This document shows, one piece after another, positions 26,710 to 34,940 of a stretch of 64,000 nt of DNA. The notes under the pieces are model-generated. The model saw only the letters and a list, made by a program, of their open reading frames with translations. It had not been told where the DNA came from and searched no databases. The translations under genes were made by a program, and so were the position numbers. Positions within the stretch are counted from its first letter, which is position 1. Each line of letters starts with the position of its first letter. Source of the DNA: Paenibacillus methanolicus (GTDB taxonomy: Bacteria; Bacillota; Bacilli; Paenibacillales; Paenibacillaceae); assembly GCF_008124765.1 (NCBI RefSeq), contig NZ_VNHS01000011.1:248001-312000 (forward strand). Reading direction: 5' to 3'.

Positions 26710-28110
26710 CTACGCGATACCGTTCTCGACGACGGGCGCGTTCGCTCCCGCCGCCCGCCGCGCCAACGGAAGACGGACCATAAACGCGCTGCCGCCGCCC
26801 GGCACGCTAGCCGCTTCGATGCGCCCCTCGTGCAGCAGAACGATTTGCTTCGCGATCGATAGCCCCAATCCGCTGCCTTCGACATTGCGGTTACGCGCTT
26901 CGTCCGCCTTGTAGAACCGCTCGAAAATGTGCTCGAGATCCGCCGGGGCAATGCCGATGCCCGTGTCGGCGATCGTAATCGTTATCTCGTTCGCCCCGCG
27001 TTCGCCGGTCGCCGTGATCCGCCCTTTGGCGGGCGTATATTTGATCGCATTGCCGAGCAAATTCACCCAGAGCTGCTCCAGGAGGGCGTGATTCCCCGCC
27101 GCGGCGAGCGCCGGAAGATCGCAGACGACCTCGATTTCCTTGGAGGACCACTGCGGCTCCAGCAGCAGCATGCTTCGACGCATCTGCTCGTCCACCCGCA
27201 CCGGCTGAGGGTCGAACGGACAATGTCCCGCATCCAGCGTCGCCAGCACGAGCAGATGGCCGTTCAACTTCGACAGCCGCTCGCTCTCTTCATGGATCGC
27301 GCGCAGCGCCCGCTCCCGGTCCGCCTCCGGCATCCCCGGGGAGCGGAGCATGGAAGCGAAGCCTCTTATCGACGTCAGCGGCGACTGCAGCTCGTGCGAG
27401 ACGTCGGCGACGAACTGTTGCCGCATCCGATCCTGCCGCTCGAGCTGCCCGGCCATATGATTGAACGCCCGGGACAGGTCGCCGAGCTCGTCTTTGCTCC
27501 GCGTATCCGGCAGGCGGATGCGCAGGTCGCCCTCCGACATCCGCGCCGCGGCGGCGGTCAAGCTCCGGATCGGTCCGACGAGACGCCCCGAGACGAGCAG
27601 GAAGAGACCGCTCCCGACCGCGAATACCACGCCCAGAATGACCAATACCCCATACTCTCCCTCGATCGCGCGCGGAAACATAACAAGCGCCGCCGCGCCG
27701 CTGTCTCTGCTTAACCGGGTACCGACGACGAGCTCGCAGCCGCAAGACGGGTCGGCCGCGATCGCCGGTTCGTTGCCGTCCAGCATGGCGGCGATGTCGC
27801 CTCGGCTAACGACCGCGTCCCCCATGCCGACCGCGTCCCCATATTCGCGATAGGCGCCATCTGCTTCATAGAGCCGCAGCGCGGCGCCTCGCGTACGGGC
27901 GATCCCGTCCCAGAAGGCGTCCTCGTCCGCGGGCTGAACCCGCTCGTACAGCTGAACGGCCGCATGCAAGGCCGCCTTCGCTTCCCGCTCGTACCGCCTC
28001 GTCTCGGGACCCGAGAAGGCGAAGTTGTAGACGAGGAACGCCGCGATGACGCTGACCGTGACGACGCCAATATACGTGAAGACGACACGCGCCCGAAGCG
28101 TCCGGATCAT
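26710..28110 (-). CDS. Sensor histidine kinase
   Basis: A 466-residue membrane kinase. TM1 (about 10-30), an extracytoplasmic region (30-165) with a CGC-containing loop (PSCGCELVVG), TM2 (170-190) and a HAMP (190-245) precede HisKA with the phospho-accepting histidine in DVSHELQSPLTSI. HATPase_c has NAIKYTPAKG, ADTGIGIAP and GSGLGLSIAK. The start ATG overlaps the stop of the response regulator by 4 bp (ATGA); the frame stays open further upstream, but that extension only shadows the regulator gene. It is the last of four genes in an operon with two hydrolases. Confidence 0.95.
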   Translation of the reverse strand: MIRTLRARVVFTYIGVVTVSVIAAFLVYNFAFSGPETRRYEREAKAALHAAVQLYERVQPADEDAFWDGIARTRGAALRLYEADGAYREYGDAVGMGDAVVSRGDIAAMLDGNEPAIAADPSCGCELVVGTRLSRDSGAAALVMFPRAIEGEYGVLVILGVVFAVGSGLFLLVSGRLVGPIRSLTAAAARMSEGDLRIRLPDTRSKDELGDLSRAFNHMAGQLERQDRMRQQFVADVSHELQSPLTSIRGFASMLRSPGMPEADRERALRAIHEESERLSKLNGHLLVLATLDAGHCPFDPQPVRVDEQMRRSMLLLEPQWSSKEIEVVCDLPALAAAGNHALLEQLWVNLLGNAIKYTPAKGRITATGERGANEITITIADTGIGIAPADLEHIFERFYKADEARNRNVEGSGLGLSIAKQIVLLHEGRIEAASVPGGGSAFMVRLPLARRAAGANAPVVENGIA

Positions 28111-28781
28111 GGGCGGACCACCAGCTTGTAGCCCAGCCCGTGAACCGTCGCGATCGCGAACCCGCACCCGAGCGGCACAAGCCTCTCCCGCAGCCGCCCG
28201 ATATGCACGTCCACGGTCCGCTCCCCGCCTTCGTAGTCGTAGCCCCAGCATTGCTCCACCAGCTGCTGCCGGGTGAAGGTCCGGTCCGGAGAGCCCGCAA
28301 GGCAGAACAGCAGCTCGAATTCCTTCGGCGGCACGTGCACGCCGGCGCCGTTCACCGCGACCGAATAACGCAGCCGGTCGATGACCGTCGCGCCCAGCTC
28401 GATGGTCTGGGAAGCGTTGATCCGGTACCGCTTCAGCAGCGCCTGGATGCGCACGACCAGTTCCGCCGGCTCGAACGGCTTCACCAAGTAATCGTCGGCG
28501 CCTTGGCGGAACCCTTTGACGATATCCTCGGTCGACCCGAGCGCCGTCAGCATGAGCACCGGGATGTCCCCGTAACGTTTGATTTCGTCGCACAGCGCGT
28601 ACCCGTTCATCCGCGGCATCATCAGATCGACGACCGCCAGGTCGACCTTCGCCCGGTCCATCGTCTCCAGCGCGGCTAAGCCGTCCTCCGCGGCGTACAC
28701 CGTAAATCCCTCCCGATGCAAAGACATCCGGATCAAATCGCGGATATTGCCATCGTCATCCACGGCCAAAATGCTCGGCAC
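28107..28781 (-). CDS. OmpR-family response regulator
   Basis: A 224-residue regulator starting with GTG after GAGGTGAACGCTT. The receiver domain has the acidic VDDD, the phospho-acceptor aspartate in LAVVDLMMPRMNG and the lysine in LVKPFEPAEL. The winged helix carries GGERTVDVHIGRLRERL and ends in HGLGYKLVV. It lies 25 bp after the serine hydrolase gene and overlaps the kinase gene by 4 bp. Its targets probably include this operon, a common arrangement, but no direct-repeat operator was identified. Confidence 0.95.
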   Translation of the reverse strand: MPSILAVDDDGNIRDLIRMSLHREGFTVYAAEDGLAALETMDRAKVDLAVVDLMMPRMNGYALCDEIKRYGDIPVLMLTALGSTEDIVKGFRQGADDYLVKPFEPAELVVRIQALLKRYRINASQTIELGATVIDRLRYSVAVNGAGVHVPPKEFELLFCLAGSPDRTFTRQQLVEQCWGYDYEGGERTVDVHIGRLRERLVPLGCGFAIATVHGLGYKLVVRP

Positions 28782-28805
28782 AAGCGTTCACCTCTATGCA
28801 GATTG

Positions 28806-30371
28806 CTAGGTTTCATTTTCCATCATTATAGCAAGGCCGCCCTCGACTCGCTTCCTTCTTCTGGATAGCGAAACGATAACTTTCATCGAAAGATAGAAAC
28901 TCCAAAGCGTCAATCCGAAGCCCAGCAGCGCGCCTCCGATCGCGATATCGTACGGGTAGCCGTAAAAGAACACGCCGGAGGGCCGGATGAAGGCGAACGC
29001 GTACCAGATGCAAGCGGCGGGCAGCCCGGAGAGCATGACGAAGAATAAGGAGCGCCGAGGGTGACGGTCGCGCAAGCCGAACCTGCTCAAGCTTCGGATT
29101 AAAAACAAGAGGAGCATGGCGCCTCCCCCGGCGAGCGCGATCGCCGCCCAGCCCATCAGATAGCCGAACGTGCCGCGGACGGCGATCGGCTCGGCTTCCT
29201 CCCCCAGCAAAATGCCGGCCATGCCCATCGCGATCGGCTTCTGGATCTCCGGGCGGTGCTCGCCGATGAGCAAGAGAACGCCGAGCTCCTGCTCGGGCAG
29301 CAGCATGAGAAAGGTCGCCGTGCCGATGCCGTCGCCGCCTTTGTGGACGACCCGGCTGCCATACAGCAGCTCCGATTCATAGCCGCCGACCGTATAGCTC
29401 GAACCGCCGCCAGATGCGACCGATGCTATCAACGCCTCCTCGCTCTCGATGGGCGATGGCTGCAGCGAGGCCGCCTTGGCGTAGCCCAGCTGCCAGGATG
29501 CAAACTTCGCCAGGTCTTCCAGCGTGGTATACATACCGCCTTCCGGATTCGCGCTTGCCCCGTAGGCCGCGTAGGAACGCGCCAGCTCCGTCTTGCGGGT
29601 GAACAGCCAGAAATATTCTCTGGCCAGATCCATCTCCGGCAGATCTTGCGGCGGCTTCCCATAGAAAGAGCGCGTCATGCCAAGCGGACGGAAGAGGTTC
29701 TCCGCCAAGTAATCCGCGTAATCCATGCCCTTCGCCTGCTCGATGACCAGCCCCAGCACGTTGTAGCAGCCGTTGCAATAAGCGGCTTTCGTTCCAGGTT
29801 TGCTGCTCATGTCCGCTTTACGCAGCGATCGGACGTAATCCTCCAGGCGGTGCCGCGTATCCGGGGTATCGAACAGAAGACCGTCGGTCGCCCAGGAGTC
29901 GACGCCGCCCGCCGCATGGAGAAGCAGATGGCGCAGCGTGACTTTGGCGGACAGCGCTTCGTCCTTGAAGCGAAACCACGGCAGATAGTGTCGCACCGGG
30001 TCATCGAGATGGAGCAACCCCTGCGCCTCCAGCTGCAGGACGGCGGCCGCCGTTACTGCCTTGGTGACGGAAGCCGCGTTGTACACGGTGCGCGCGTCGG
30101 GCGTCTTGTGCGCGCGCAAGTCCGTCGTCCCCATCCCATTGGCCAACACCAACCGATCCTTATGCACGATGCCGTAGACGCCGCCGACGACGCCGGCCCG
30201 CTCCAGCTGCGCTGCGGCATACGCTCCGGCGGCCTTCACCCGCTCGGAGAAGTCCGCGACTGCGGCCGCTTCTCCTCCCGCGGCCCGCGCAAGCTGCGAA
30301 GGCAGCAGGACGAGCGCCGCGACGAGCAGCAGGCAGCTCAGCACCCGCCGATAATCCATTCCCTTAACCAT
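28806..30371 (-). CDS. Beta-lactamase-family serine hydrolase with membrane C-terminus
   Basis: About 521 residues. A signal peptide (about 5-30) precedes a class C/penicillin-binding-protein-like hydrolase domain (about 40-370). The SxxK nucleophile motif is ASVTKAV, the YxN motif is AAYCNGCYN, and the HxG motif is VVHKGGDGIG. Four hydrophobic helices follow (about 405-505), so the catalytic domain faces outward and is membrane-anchored. Likely substrates are D-Ala peptides or esters; beta-lactam hydrolysis is possible but not indicated. The start at 30371 follows AAAGGAGG and overlaps the previous gene's stop by 8 bp, indicating coupling to the alpha/beta hydrolase. Confidence 0.9.
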   Translation of the reverse strand: MVKGMDYRRVLSCLLLVAALVLLPSQLARAAGGEAAAVADFSERVKAAGAYAAAQLERAGVVGGVYGIVHKDRLVLANGMGTTDLRAHKTPDARTVYNAASVTKAVTAAAVLQLEAQGLLHLDDPVRHYLPWFRFKDEALSAKVTLRHLLLHAAGGVDSWATDGLLFDTPDTRHRLEDYVRSLRKADMSSKPGTKAAYCNGCYNVLGLVIEQAKGMDYADYLAENLFRPLGMTRSFYGKPPQDLPEMDLAREYFWLFTRKTELARSYAAYGASANPEGGMYTTLEDLAKFASWQLGYAKAASLQPSPIESEEALIASVASGGGSSYTVGGYESELLYGSRVVHKGGDGIGTATFLMLLPEQELGVLLLIGEHRPEIQKPIAMGMAGILLGEEAEPIAVRGTFGYLMGWAAIALAGGGAMLLLFLIRSLSRFGLRDRHPRRSLFFVMLSGLPAACIWYAFAFIRPSGVFFYGYPYDIAIGGALLGFGLTLWSFYLSMKVIVSLSRRRKRVEGGLAIMMENET

Positions 30372-31866
30372 CCGACGCAACCTCCTTTCGCGGCGGCACC
30401 GCTTCGATCGCATAATCGGGATCCTTCGGCGCGGATGGCGACAGCAGCGGATTCGACAGGCCCAGCAGGTGCTGATCGAAGAACGACAGCACGATCCGGT
30501 CGATTTTGTCGTAGAGCGCCTTCCCGCTCCCGCTGCCGATTAGCGGCGAATACAGATAGCCATCCGAGAAATCGTAGTGATTGGCCCCGTGCATCGCGAC
30601 CGTATAGCCGCCGTTCCGCACCGCGAGCTGATGCCGCTCCGCTTGCTCGCCGGCAAACCGCTCGTATTCCGCCAGCGTCGGAATCGCGAAAGCCCGCTTG
30701 TCGCGCCATACGCTGCGGTCCAACTTACCGCTCTCGAACGTCACCGTATCGTCCGTGATCATGTACAGATAGGGCTGCTTCAAGCCTTCGGTCAGCTTCT
30801 TGCCGTACAGGAACCCATCCATGCCGAGACCGGCTTGGATCCGGCTATCCGCCGCCATCGCCTGCGCGGTTACCGCCCCGCCGAAGGAATGGCCGAGCAT
30901 GCCGAGCCGGGACAAATCCAATTTGCCGCCCAGCTCGCCGCCCGAAGCGCCGCCCGCCAGTTCCTCCAGCTTATCCGTCACGAACCGTACGTCGGGGACG
31001 AGTACCTCTTCAATTAAGTCCTCGGACCGCTGCCAGTCGTCCGAGGCGCCCGGGTCGAACATGCCGCGCGCGACTCTTCCGTCCGGGAACCGGGTCGAGA
31101 AATAGCTGAAGTGCGGATGTTGAATCGCGGCGACGATATACCCCCGGCTCGCCAGCTCTTCAAGGACGGACGCGTACATGAAGCTCGATCCGCCGAAGCC
31201 GGGCGAGAACAGCAGAACCGGATACGTCGCGGACGCTTTCGAGACGGGCGCCTCCTCATAGGCGTTACCCTTCGCCTTCCGATTGGATTCCGCGATCACC
31301 TTGTACAAGAACGGCGCCGCGCCGGCGCGGTCCGTCTCTTCGCCGCCGAAGCCGTAATTCGCCCGCTCCGCGCCGCTCGCGGGCTCCGCAGGGTACCACA
31401 GCCGCACCAGCACCTCTCGGCGGTCGCCGGCGCTTGCCGTGTACGTCTCCTCTCGGTCCTCATCCACCCAATGATGGAGGACCGTGCCCACCGCATAAGG
31501 GCCGGTCGGCCGCTCGATCTGGACGGCCGGGAACGCGTAGCCGCCGATGGCGAGCGCGCTGCCGGCGTACAATAGCGCCAGCCCGCCCGCGATGATCCTC
31601 GCCCATCGGTTCTCCGGACGGTAAGTCCCTTTCCGATGGCGGTAGACGCCGATCGCGTTCAGCAGGCACAACGTCGGCACGAGCGCATATAGAGGCACCC
31701 ACTTCCACTCCACCCCTTCCGCCAGCAGCTGCGCGGCGCCAGCCCCAACCATGGCCAAACTCGCCGCCACCGCAAGCCGTATTCCCCGACTCCCGCCTAA
31801 TGGCCGGAAGCGGACGAGGATCGCCGCCAGCACGGTCGCCGCCAGCGCGTATTCGTAACCGGACAT
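30364..31866 (-). CDS. Membrane alpha/beta hydrolase, PAF-acetylhydrolase-like
   Basis: A 500-residue protein. The N-terminus has four membrane helices (about 5-120). The alpha/beta-hydrolase domain follows, with the nucleophile elbow MLGHSFGGAVTAQ (about 318), the phrase SPGFGGSSFMYASVLEELASR and VAAIQHPHFSYFSTRFPDG, typical of the platelet-activating-factor acetylhydrolase-like group. GMDGFLYGKK and HGANHYDFSDG supply the candidate acid and histidine of the triad. It probably cleaves short-chain esters of lipids or other membrane-near substrates. It heads a four-gene operon with a serine hydrolase and a two-component system. Confidence 0.88.
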   Translation of the reverse strand: MSGYEYALAATVLAAILVRFRPLGGSRGIRLAVAASLAMVGAGAAQLLAEGVEWKWVPLYALVPTLCLLNAIGVYRHRKGTYRPENRWARIIAGGLALLYAGSALAIGGYAFPAVQIERPTGPYAVGTVLHHWVDEDREETYTASAGDRREVLVRLWYPAEPASGAERANYGFGGEETDRAGAAPFLYKVIAESNRKAKGNAYEEAPVSKASATYPVLLFSPGFGGSSFMYASVLEELASRGYIVAAIQHPHFSYFSTRFPDGRVARGMFDPGASDDWQRSEDLIEEVLVPDVRFVTDKLEELAGGASGGELGGKLDLSRLGMLGHSFGGAVTAQAMAADSRIQAGLGMDGFLYGKKLTEGLKQPYLYMITDDTVTFESGKLDRSVWRDKRAFAIPTLAEYERFAGEQAERHQLAVRNGGYTVAMHGANHYDFSDGYLYSPLIGSGSGKALYDKIDRIVLSFFDQHLLGLSNPLLSPSAPKDPDYAIEAVPPRKEVASDG

Positions 31867-32054
31867 CGTTCATTCCTCCATTCGGATTTGAATGAAGATA
31901 CCGTAACAAAAAGTTGTGAACGAGTTATAAACAACCGCCGTCCGGTCCCGAAAATAGACGCCGCCTCCCACACGCGCGCGAACCGCGCGGAATACGATAA
32001 TCTAGCATCTCGAAATCTAGCAACGGCATATCCGATAGAAAAGGAAGTGACGCG

Positions 32055-32966
32055 ATGAACGACCGGCACGCTTCGTATTCTCCAGTCATGAAGAAGAGCT
32101 CCGAACAGCTGCATCGCTTTATCCGCAAGCTGCGCTACAAGCGCGAGGAGAAGCTGCGCTTCCTCCTCGTGTACGACGTCGAACGCAATGGCAGCCGATT
32201 GAAAGCGCCCCCAAACGCAAATGGGTTCCGCGCCTCCTCGGCATCCGCTTGGTCCGACTCCCATTCCTCCGGCTCCTCCTCGGATCAAGGCGCGATCCTG
32301 CTGCAGCCGCCAGCCGCCCGCTTGTCCAAATCCGTGACTCAGATCAAGCTGGCGTCCGGCCGCCGGCGCGCCGTTCATTTGCTCGCGCGGAACGCGCAAG
32401 GGTACGCCGTGTTTATGGGGATCAATCAGGGCGGCGTCAAGGATCGCGACATTCGGCGCGTCAACGCCCAATTCATCGACGTGGATTTGAACAAAATCGC
32501 GGAGTCGTTCCCGACGAAAGCCGAGCTCGACCGGCGCGTCCGCGCCCTGAGAGCCAACCCGGCCGAGCAGCTCCGGATGGTTGCGGTTAGCCGGGATGCG
32601 CGCGGGCAATTCGTGTTGAAGGCACAGCGGACCGAAGCCCGCGTCGCCCAACTGAAGGAGCGCTTCCTGAAGAAATACGGCGGGCTGCTGCGGCAGGCCA
32701 TGATCGTGGAAACCAAGAACGGCTATCACGCGTATTGGCCCGTCCACGGCGGCGCGATCGCCAAATTCGTGCCGATCCAGAACGCCCTGACCAAGAAATT
32801 CGGCTCCGATCCCCACATCACCAATCTGTCCCGCGTCATGCGCGTGCCGGGCTTCTACCATATGAAAAATCCGGACCGGCCGTTTCTCGTCCGCGTGGTC
32901 CGCTGGGGAAGGAAGAAGCCGTTCACCCAAGACGAACTGGTGAAAAGCCTGGGGCTCAAGCTGTAA
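32055..32966 (+). CDS. Stand-alone RepB-type primase domain protein
   Basis: A 303-residue protein related to archaeo-eukaryotic-type primases of the RepB/DNA-primase group. The catalytic-type acidic motif is QFIDVDLNKI (about 137-146), then QAMIVETKNGYHAYWPV (about 214-230) and the C-terminal block THE family shares: DPHITNLSRVMRVPGFYHMKNP (split near 257-278). No helicase, nuclease or HTH domain is fused, and no plasmid or phage genes are nearby. The N-terminal 100 residues contain a low-complexity Ser-rich stretch (about 62-78). The start follows AAAAGGAAG. Possible roles are replication of a mobile element, repair or primer synthesis; none is proved. Confidence 0.75.
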   Translation: MNDRHASYSPVMKKSSEQLHRFIRKLRYKREEKLRFLLVYDVERNGSRLKAPPNANGFRASSASAWSDSHSSGSSSDQGAILLQPPAARLSKSVTQIKLASGRRRAVHLLARNAQGYAVFMGINQGGVKDRDIRRVNAQFIDVDLNKIAESFPTKAELDRRVRALRANPAEQLRMVAVSRDARGQFVLKAQRTEARVAQLKERFLKKYGGLLRQAMIVETKNGYHAYWPVHGGAIAKFVPIQNALTKKFGSDPHITNLSRVMRVPGFYHMKNPDRPFLVRVVRWGRKKPFTQDELVKSLGLKL

Positions 32967-33130
32967 GGCGCAATCATTACGCAAGAAGGAGCGAAGGATG
33001 ACGACAAGAAGGAGACGCCCATTGCCGGACGCCTCCTTCCCTATCGACCTATGGAAAGCCGAGCATGTTTGAACAAGCCCCCGGACGTGTAAAGAAACGT
33101 ACAGCCTTTACATCGAAAGGAGCGATTGAC

Positions 33131-33319
33131 ATGAGCAATCATGACAACGGGCTTGGCGATAAAGTGAAAGGTAAGGTGTCGCAAGTCAAAGGCGAGCTCA
33201 AGGATCAATGGGGCAACGCCACCGATAACGCGTCCCTGCAGGCCGAAGGCAAGCTGGACAAGCTGAAGGGCAAGGGCCAGGAAGCCATCGGCGAAGCGAA
33301 AGAAACGCTGTCGAAGTAG
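33131..33319 (+). CDS. CsbD-family stress protein
   Basis: A 62-residue hydrophilic protein rich in Lys, Glu and Gly. It has the CsbD pattern: DKVKGKVSQVKGELKDQWGN followed by QAEGKLDKLKGKGQEAIGE. Members are abundant general-stress proteins of unknown biochemical role. AAAGGAGCGATTGAC precedes the ATG. It is monocistronic with a strong terminator downstream. Confidence 0.92.
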   Translation: MSNHDNGLGDKVKGKVSQVKGELKDQWGNATDNASLQAEGKLDKLKGKGQEAIGEAKETLSK

Positions 33320-33422
33320 CGAAACGCCGCGCGATCGGCATCGGTCGCCTTCCGGCGCGAACTCGTTCTACCCCATAATAGGCACGCTCTGCATGAAGCC
33401 GCTTGGCTCAAGCAGGGCGGGG

Positions 33423-33459
33423 AGCCGCCGTAACCGCGCCAGCCGCGGTTGCGGCGGTT
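33423..33459 (+). terminator. Intrinsic terminator of the CsbD gene
   Basis: AGCCGCCG and AACCGCG pair with CGCGGTT and CGGCGGT around a CCAGC loop and run into TTTCTTTTT. Confidence 0.8.
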
Positions 33460-33533
33460 TCTTTTTGGGAGAAACGCCGGGCCCCTTCTCTCGTATGGAT
33501 AATAATGGAATCCATACTTTAAGGAGGTTTGCT

Positions 33534-33737
33534 ATGGCTATGGCCATCGCCCGGTTCTGGATGATATTCGGCGCCGTCATCTGCGTCGTCAATGGGTACG
33601 ATTTCTTTACAAAATGGATCGGGGAAGAGGATATTCGCTACGGCAAGCTGTTCCTCTGTCTCGGCGGCGCGCTGCTGGTCGTCCTTCATTGGCTCGAGAT
33701 CAAGCAACTGAAGAAGAAGCGGCCGGGCTCGCGATGA
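33534..33737 (+). CDS. Small two-helix membrane protein
   Basis: A 67-residue protein with two membrane helices (about 5-25 and 40-57) and a basic C-terminus (KQLKKKRPGSR). AAGGAGGTTTGCT precedes the ATG, which makes this start far better than in-frame codons upstream. No family is recognised. It stands alone between the CsbD terminator and a convergent YiaA-like gene. Confidence 0.7.
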   Translation: MAMAIARFWMIFGAVICVVNGYDFFTKWIGEEDIRYGKLFLCLGGALLVVLHWLEIKQLKKKRPGSR

Positions 33738-33768
33738 GAGGCCGCAGACATCCGCTCCAGATACAGAA

Positions 33769-33805
33769 AGGCGCCGAATGCCCCCTATTGGGACATTCGG
33801 CGCCT
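33769..33805. terminator. Bidirectional terminator
   Basis: AGGCGCCGAATG with CCCC pairs with GGGACATTCGGCGCCT around TATT. On the minus strand TTTCTGT follows. Confidence 0.8.
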
Positions 33806-33828
33806 ATTCGCTTTCGAGCCGCTGCCGC

Positions 33829-34272
33829 TTATTCTTCCGTACGGTTGCCGCCGTCCAGATGCCTATCTTCGCTGTTATCGCGGATCGTCTTCTGGAGCAC
33901 GAACGAGGACATCGTCAGGAACAGCGCCGTCACGGCGTAGTAGCCTTTCACCGGCAGGTCCTGCTTCAGCGTGTAGATCCCGATGAACATCGCCAGCATC
34001 GCGCAGCCGAACGCCGCCCAAGCCATGAACGTGAACGCGGACGTATTGCGCTTCTTGCCTTCCTGCGCATCCTCCATGTTGTCGCGCACGACCTTCTGCA
34101 GCACGAACGCGGACATCGTCAGGAACAAGGCGGTAACGGCGTAGTAGCCTTTGACGCTAAGCGCCTCGTCGAGCGTGTAGATGCCGACGAACATGCCGGC
34201 GAAGGCGCAGGCGAAAGCGACGTAAGCCATAAAGGTAAAAGCGGAAGTGTTGCGTTTGCGGGTCATGTTCAT
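33829..34272 (-). CDS. Tandem YiaA/YiaB-type membrane protein
   Basis: A 147-residue inner membrane protein made of two near-identical halves. Each half reads KRNTSAFTFMA, a first helix, GIYTL, then VKGYYAVTALFLTMSAFVLQK (with one substitution) and a charged linker. This is the YiaAB domain duplicated in one chain, giving four membrane helices. The real start is ATG 34272, with GGAGG eight bases upstream; an upstream ATG would use that ribosome binding site as codons. Function unknown; YiaA-type proteins are often stress-associated. Confidence 0.88.
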   Translation of the reverse strand: MNMTRKRNTSAFTFMAYVAFACAFAGMFVGIYTLDEALSVKGYYAVTALFLTMSAFVLQKVVRDNMEDAQEGKKRNTSAFTFMAWAAFGCAMLAMFIGIYTLKQDLPVKGYYAVTALFLTMSSFVLQKTIRDNSEDRHLDGGNRTEE

Positions 34273-34297
34273 TGTATTGTCCTCCATGTAATGGGTT

Positions 34298-34324
34298 GTG
34301 GTTAAGCTTCATAACCACATTATA
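34298..34324 (-). promoter_or_regulatory. Minus-strand promoter with adjacent operator-like dyad
   Basis: On the minus strand a perfect TATAAT (34319-34324) is followed directly by the dyad GTGGTTA, seven bases, TAACCAC (34298-34318). The dyad would cover the transcription start of the YiaA-like gene, a typical repressor position. No good -35 box is visible. Confidence 0.4.
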
Positions 34325-34413
34325 GGAGGATAGTCGCAGGCCTCACAGTACCAACTTCATCTAGTACCTGGTCTTAGCCCCAACCTATGATGGCTCGCCG
34401 AACGGCCGATGCG

Positions 34414-34857
34414 TCATCCGGCGATGCGCCGTACCTTGCGCCCGTCGTCCGCCGGCCGCTTCCGTCCCGCGAGGAACTGCCGGACCGAATACGTTCCGTC
34501 TCCGCTCAGCGTGAAGAACAGCGATACCGCGATCAGCATCAGGTCGAACTCGTAACCGCCCATGAACGGCTTTTGGTACCCCAAGGTGATCATGACGACG
34601 GTCATAATGACGACGAACGCCGCCCCGATCAGACGCGAACCGATACCGACCGCCAGCAAAATACCGCCCACGGCCTCCACGATCGCCACGACGTACGCCA
34701 TCACTTCCGGCAGCGGGATGCCCAGACTCGCGAAGAAGCCCCCCGTGCCCTCGATTCCGTTCTGGAACTTGCTCAGGCCATGCGCGAAGAACGTGATCCC
34801 GAGCAGCACCCGCATCACCAGCACCCCGACGTCGGCTTGAATCTTGTTCACCATCAT
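34414..34857 (-). CDS. DoxX-family membrane protein
   Basis: A 147-residue protein with four membrane helices. The DoxX pattern is present: MRVLLGITFFAHGLSKFQ near the N-terminus, GIPLPEVMAYVVAIVEAVGG, and MITLGYQKPFMGGYEFDLML. Family members include quinone-linked or redox-stress membrane proteins; this one has no specific clue. GGAGGGAG precedes the ATG. It lies 83 bp downstream of the blaR1-like gene, with a copy of the BlaI operator in between, so it probably has its own BlaI-controlled promoter. Confidence 0.88.
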   Translation of the reverse strand: MMVNKIQADVGVLVMRVLLGITFFAHGLSKFQNGIEGTGGFFASLGIPLPEVMAYVVAIVEAVGGILLAVGIGSRLIGAAFVVIMTVVMITLGYQKPFMGGYEFDLMLIAVSLFFTLSGDGTYSVRQFLAGRKRPADDGRKVRRIAG

Positions 34858-34905
34858 TCATCTCCCTCCAAAGTCGCGGACATAGCCGCCTATATAGTTC
34901 ATTAA

Positions 34906-34922
34906 CACTACATCGTGTAGTG
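34906..34922 (-). promoter_or_regulatory. Second BlaI-type operator, upstream of DoxX
   Basis: CACTACA, TCG, TGTAGTG is a perfect dyad that fits CACTAC-N5-GTAGTG, the same pattern found before the blaI gene at 36218-36236. BlaI/MecI repressors bind TACA/TGTA-containing dyads, so joint control of the DoxX gene is likely. Confidence 0.65.
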
Positions 34923-34940
34923 CATAATGACAAAAAAAGA

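Noticed and set aside
28111-28593. Upstream extension of the histidine kinase frame
   Set aside because: The extension lies over the response regulator in another frame and translates to Arg/Gly-rich sequence. The ATG at 28110 with the ATGA overlap is the natural start.
33065-33130. SigB-type promoter before the CsbD gene (GTTTGA, 14 bp, GTGTAA)
   Set aside because: The -10 match is poor and it is doubtful that this lineage has SigB.
33829-34272. Assembly duplication of the YiaA gene
   Set aside because: The halves differ at many positions, including the loop after the first helix and the linker, so the tandem is real divergence.
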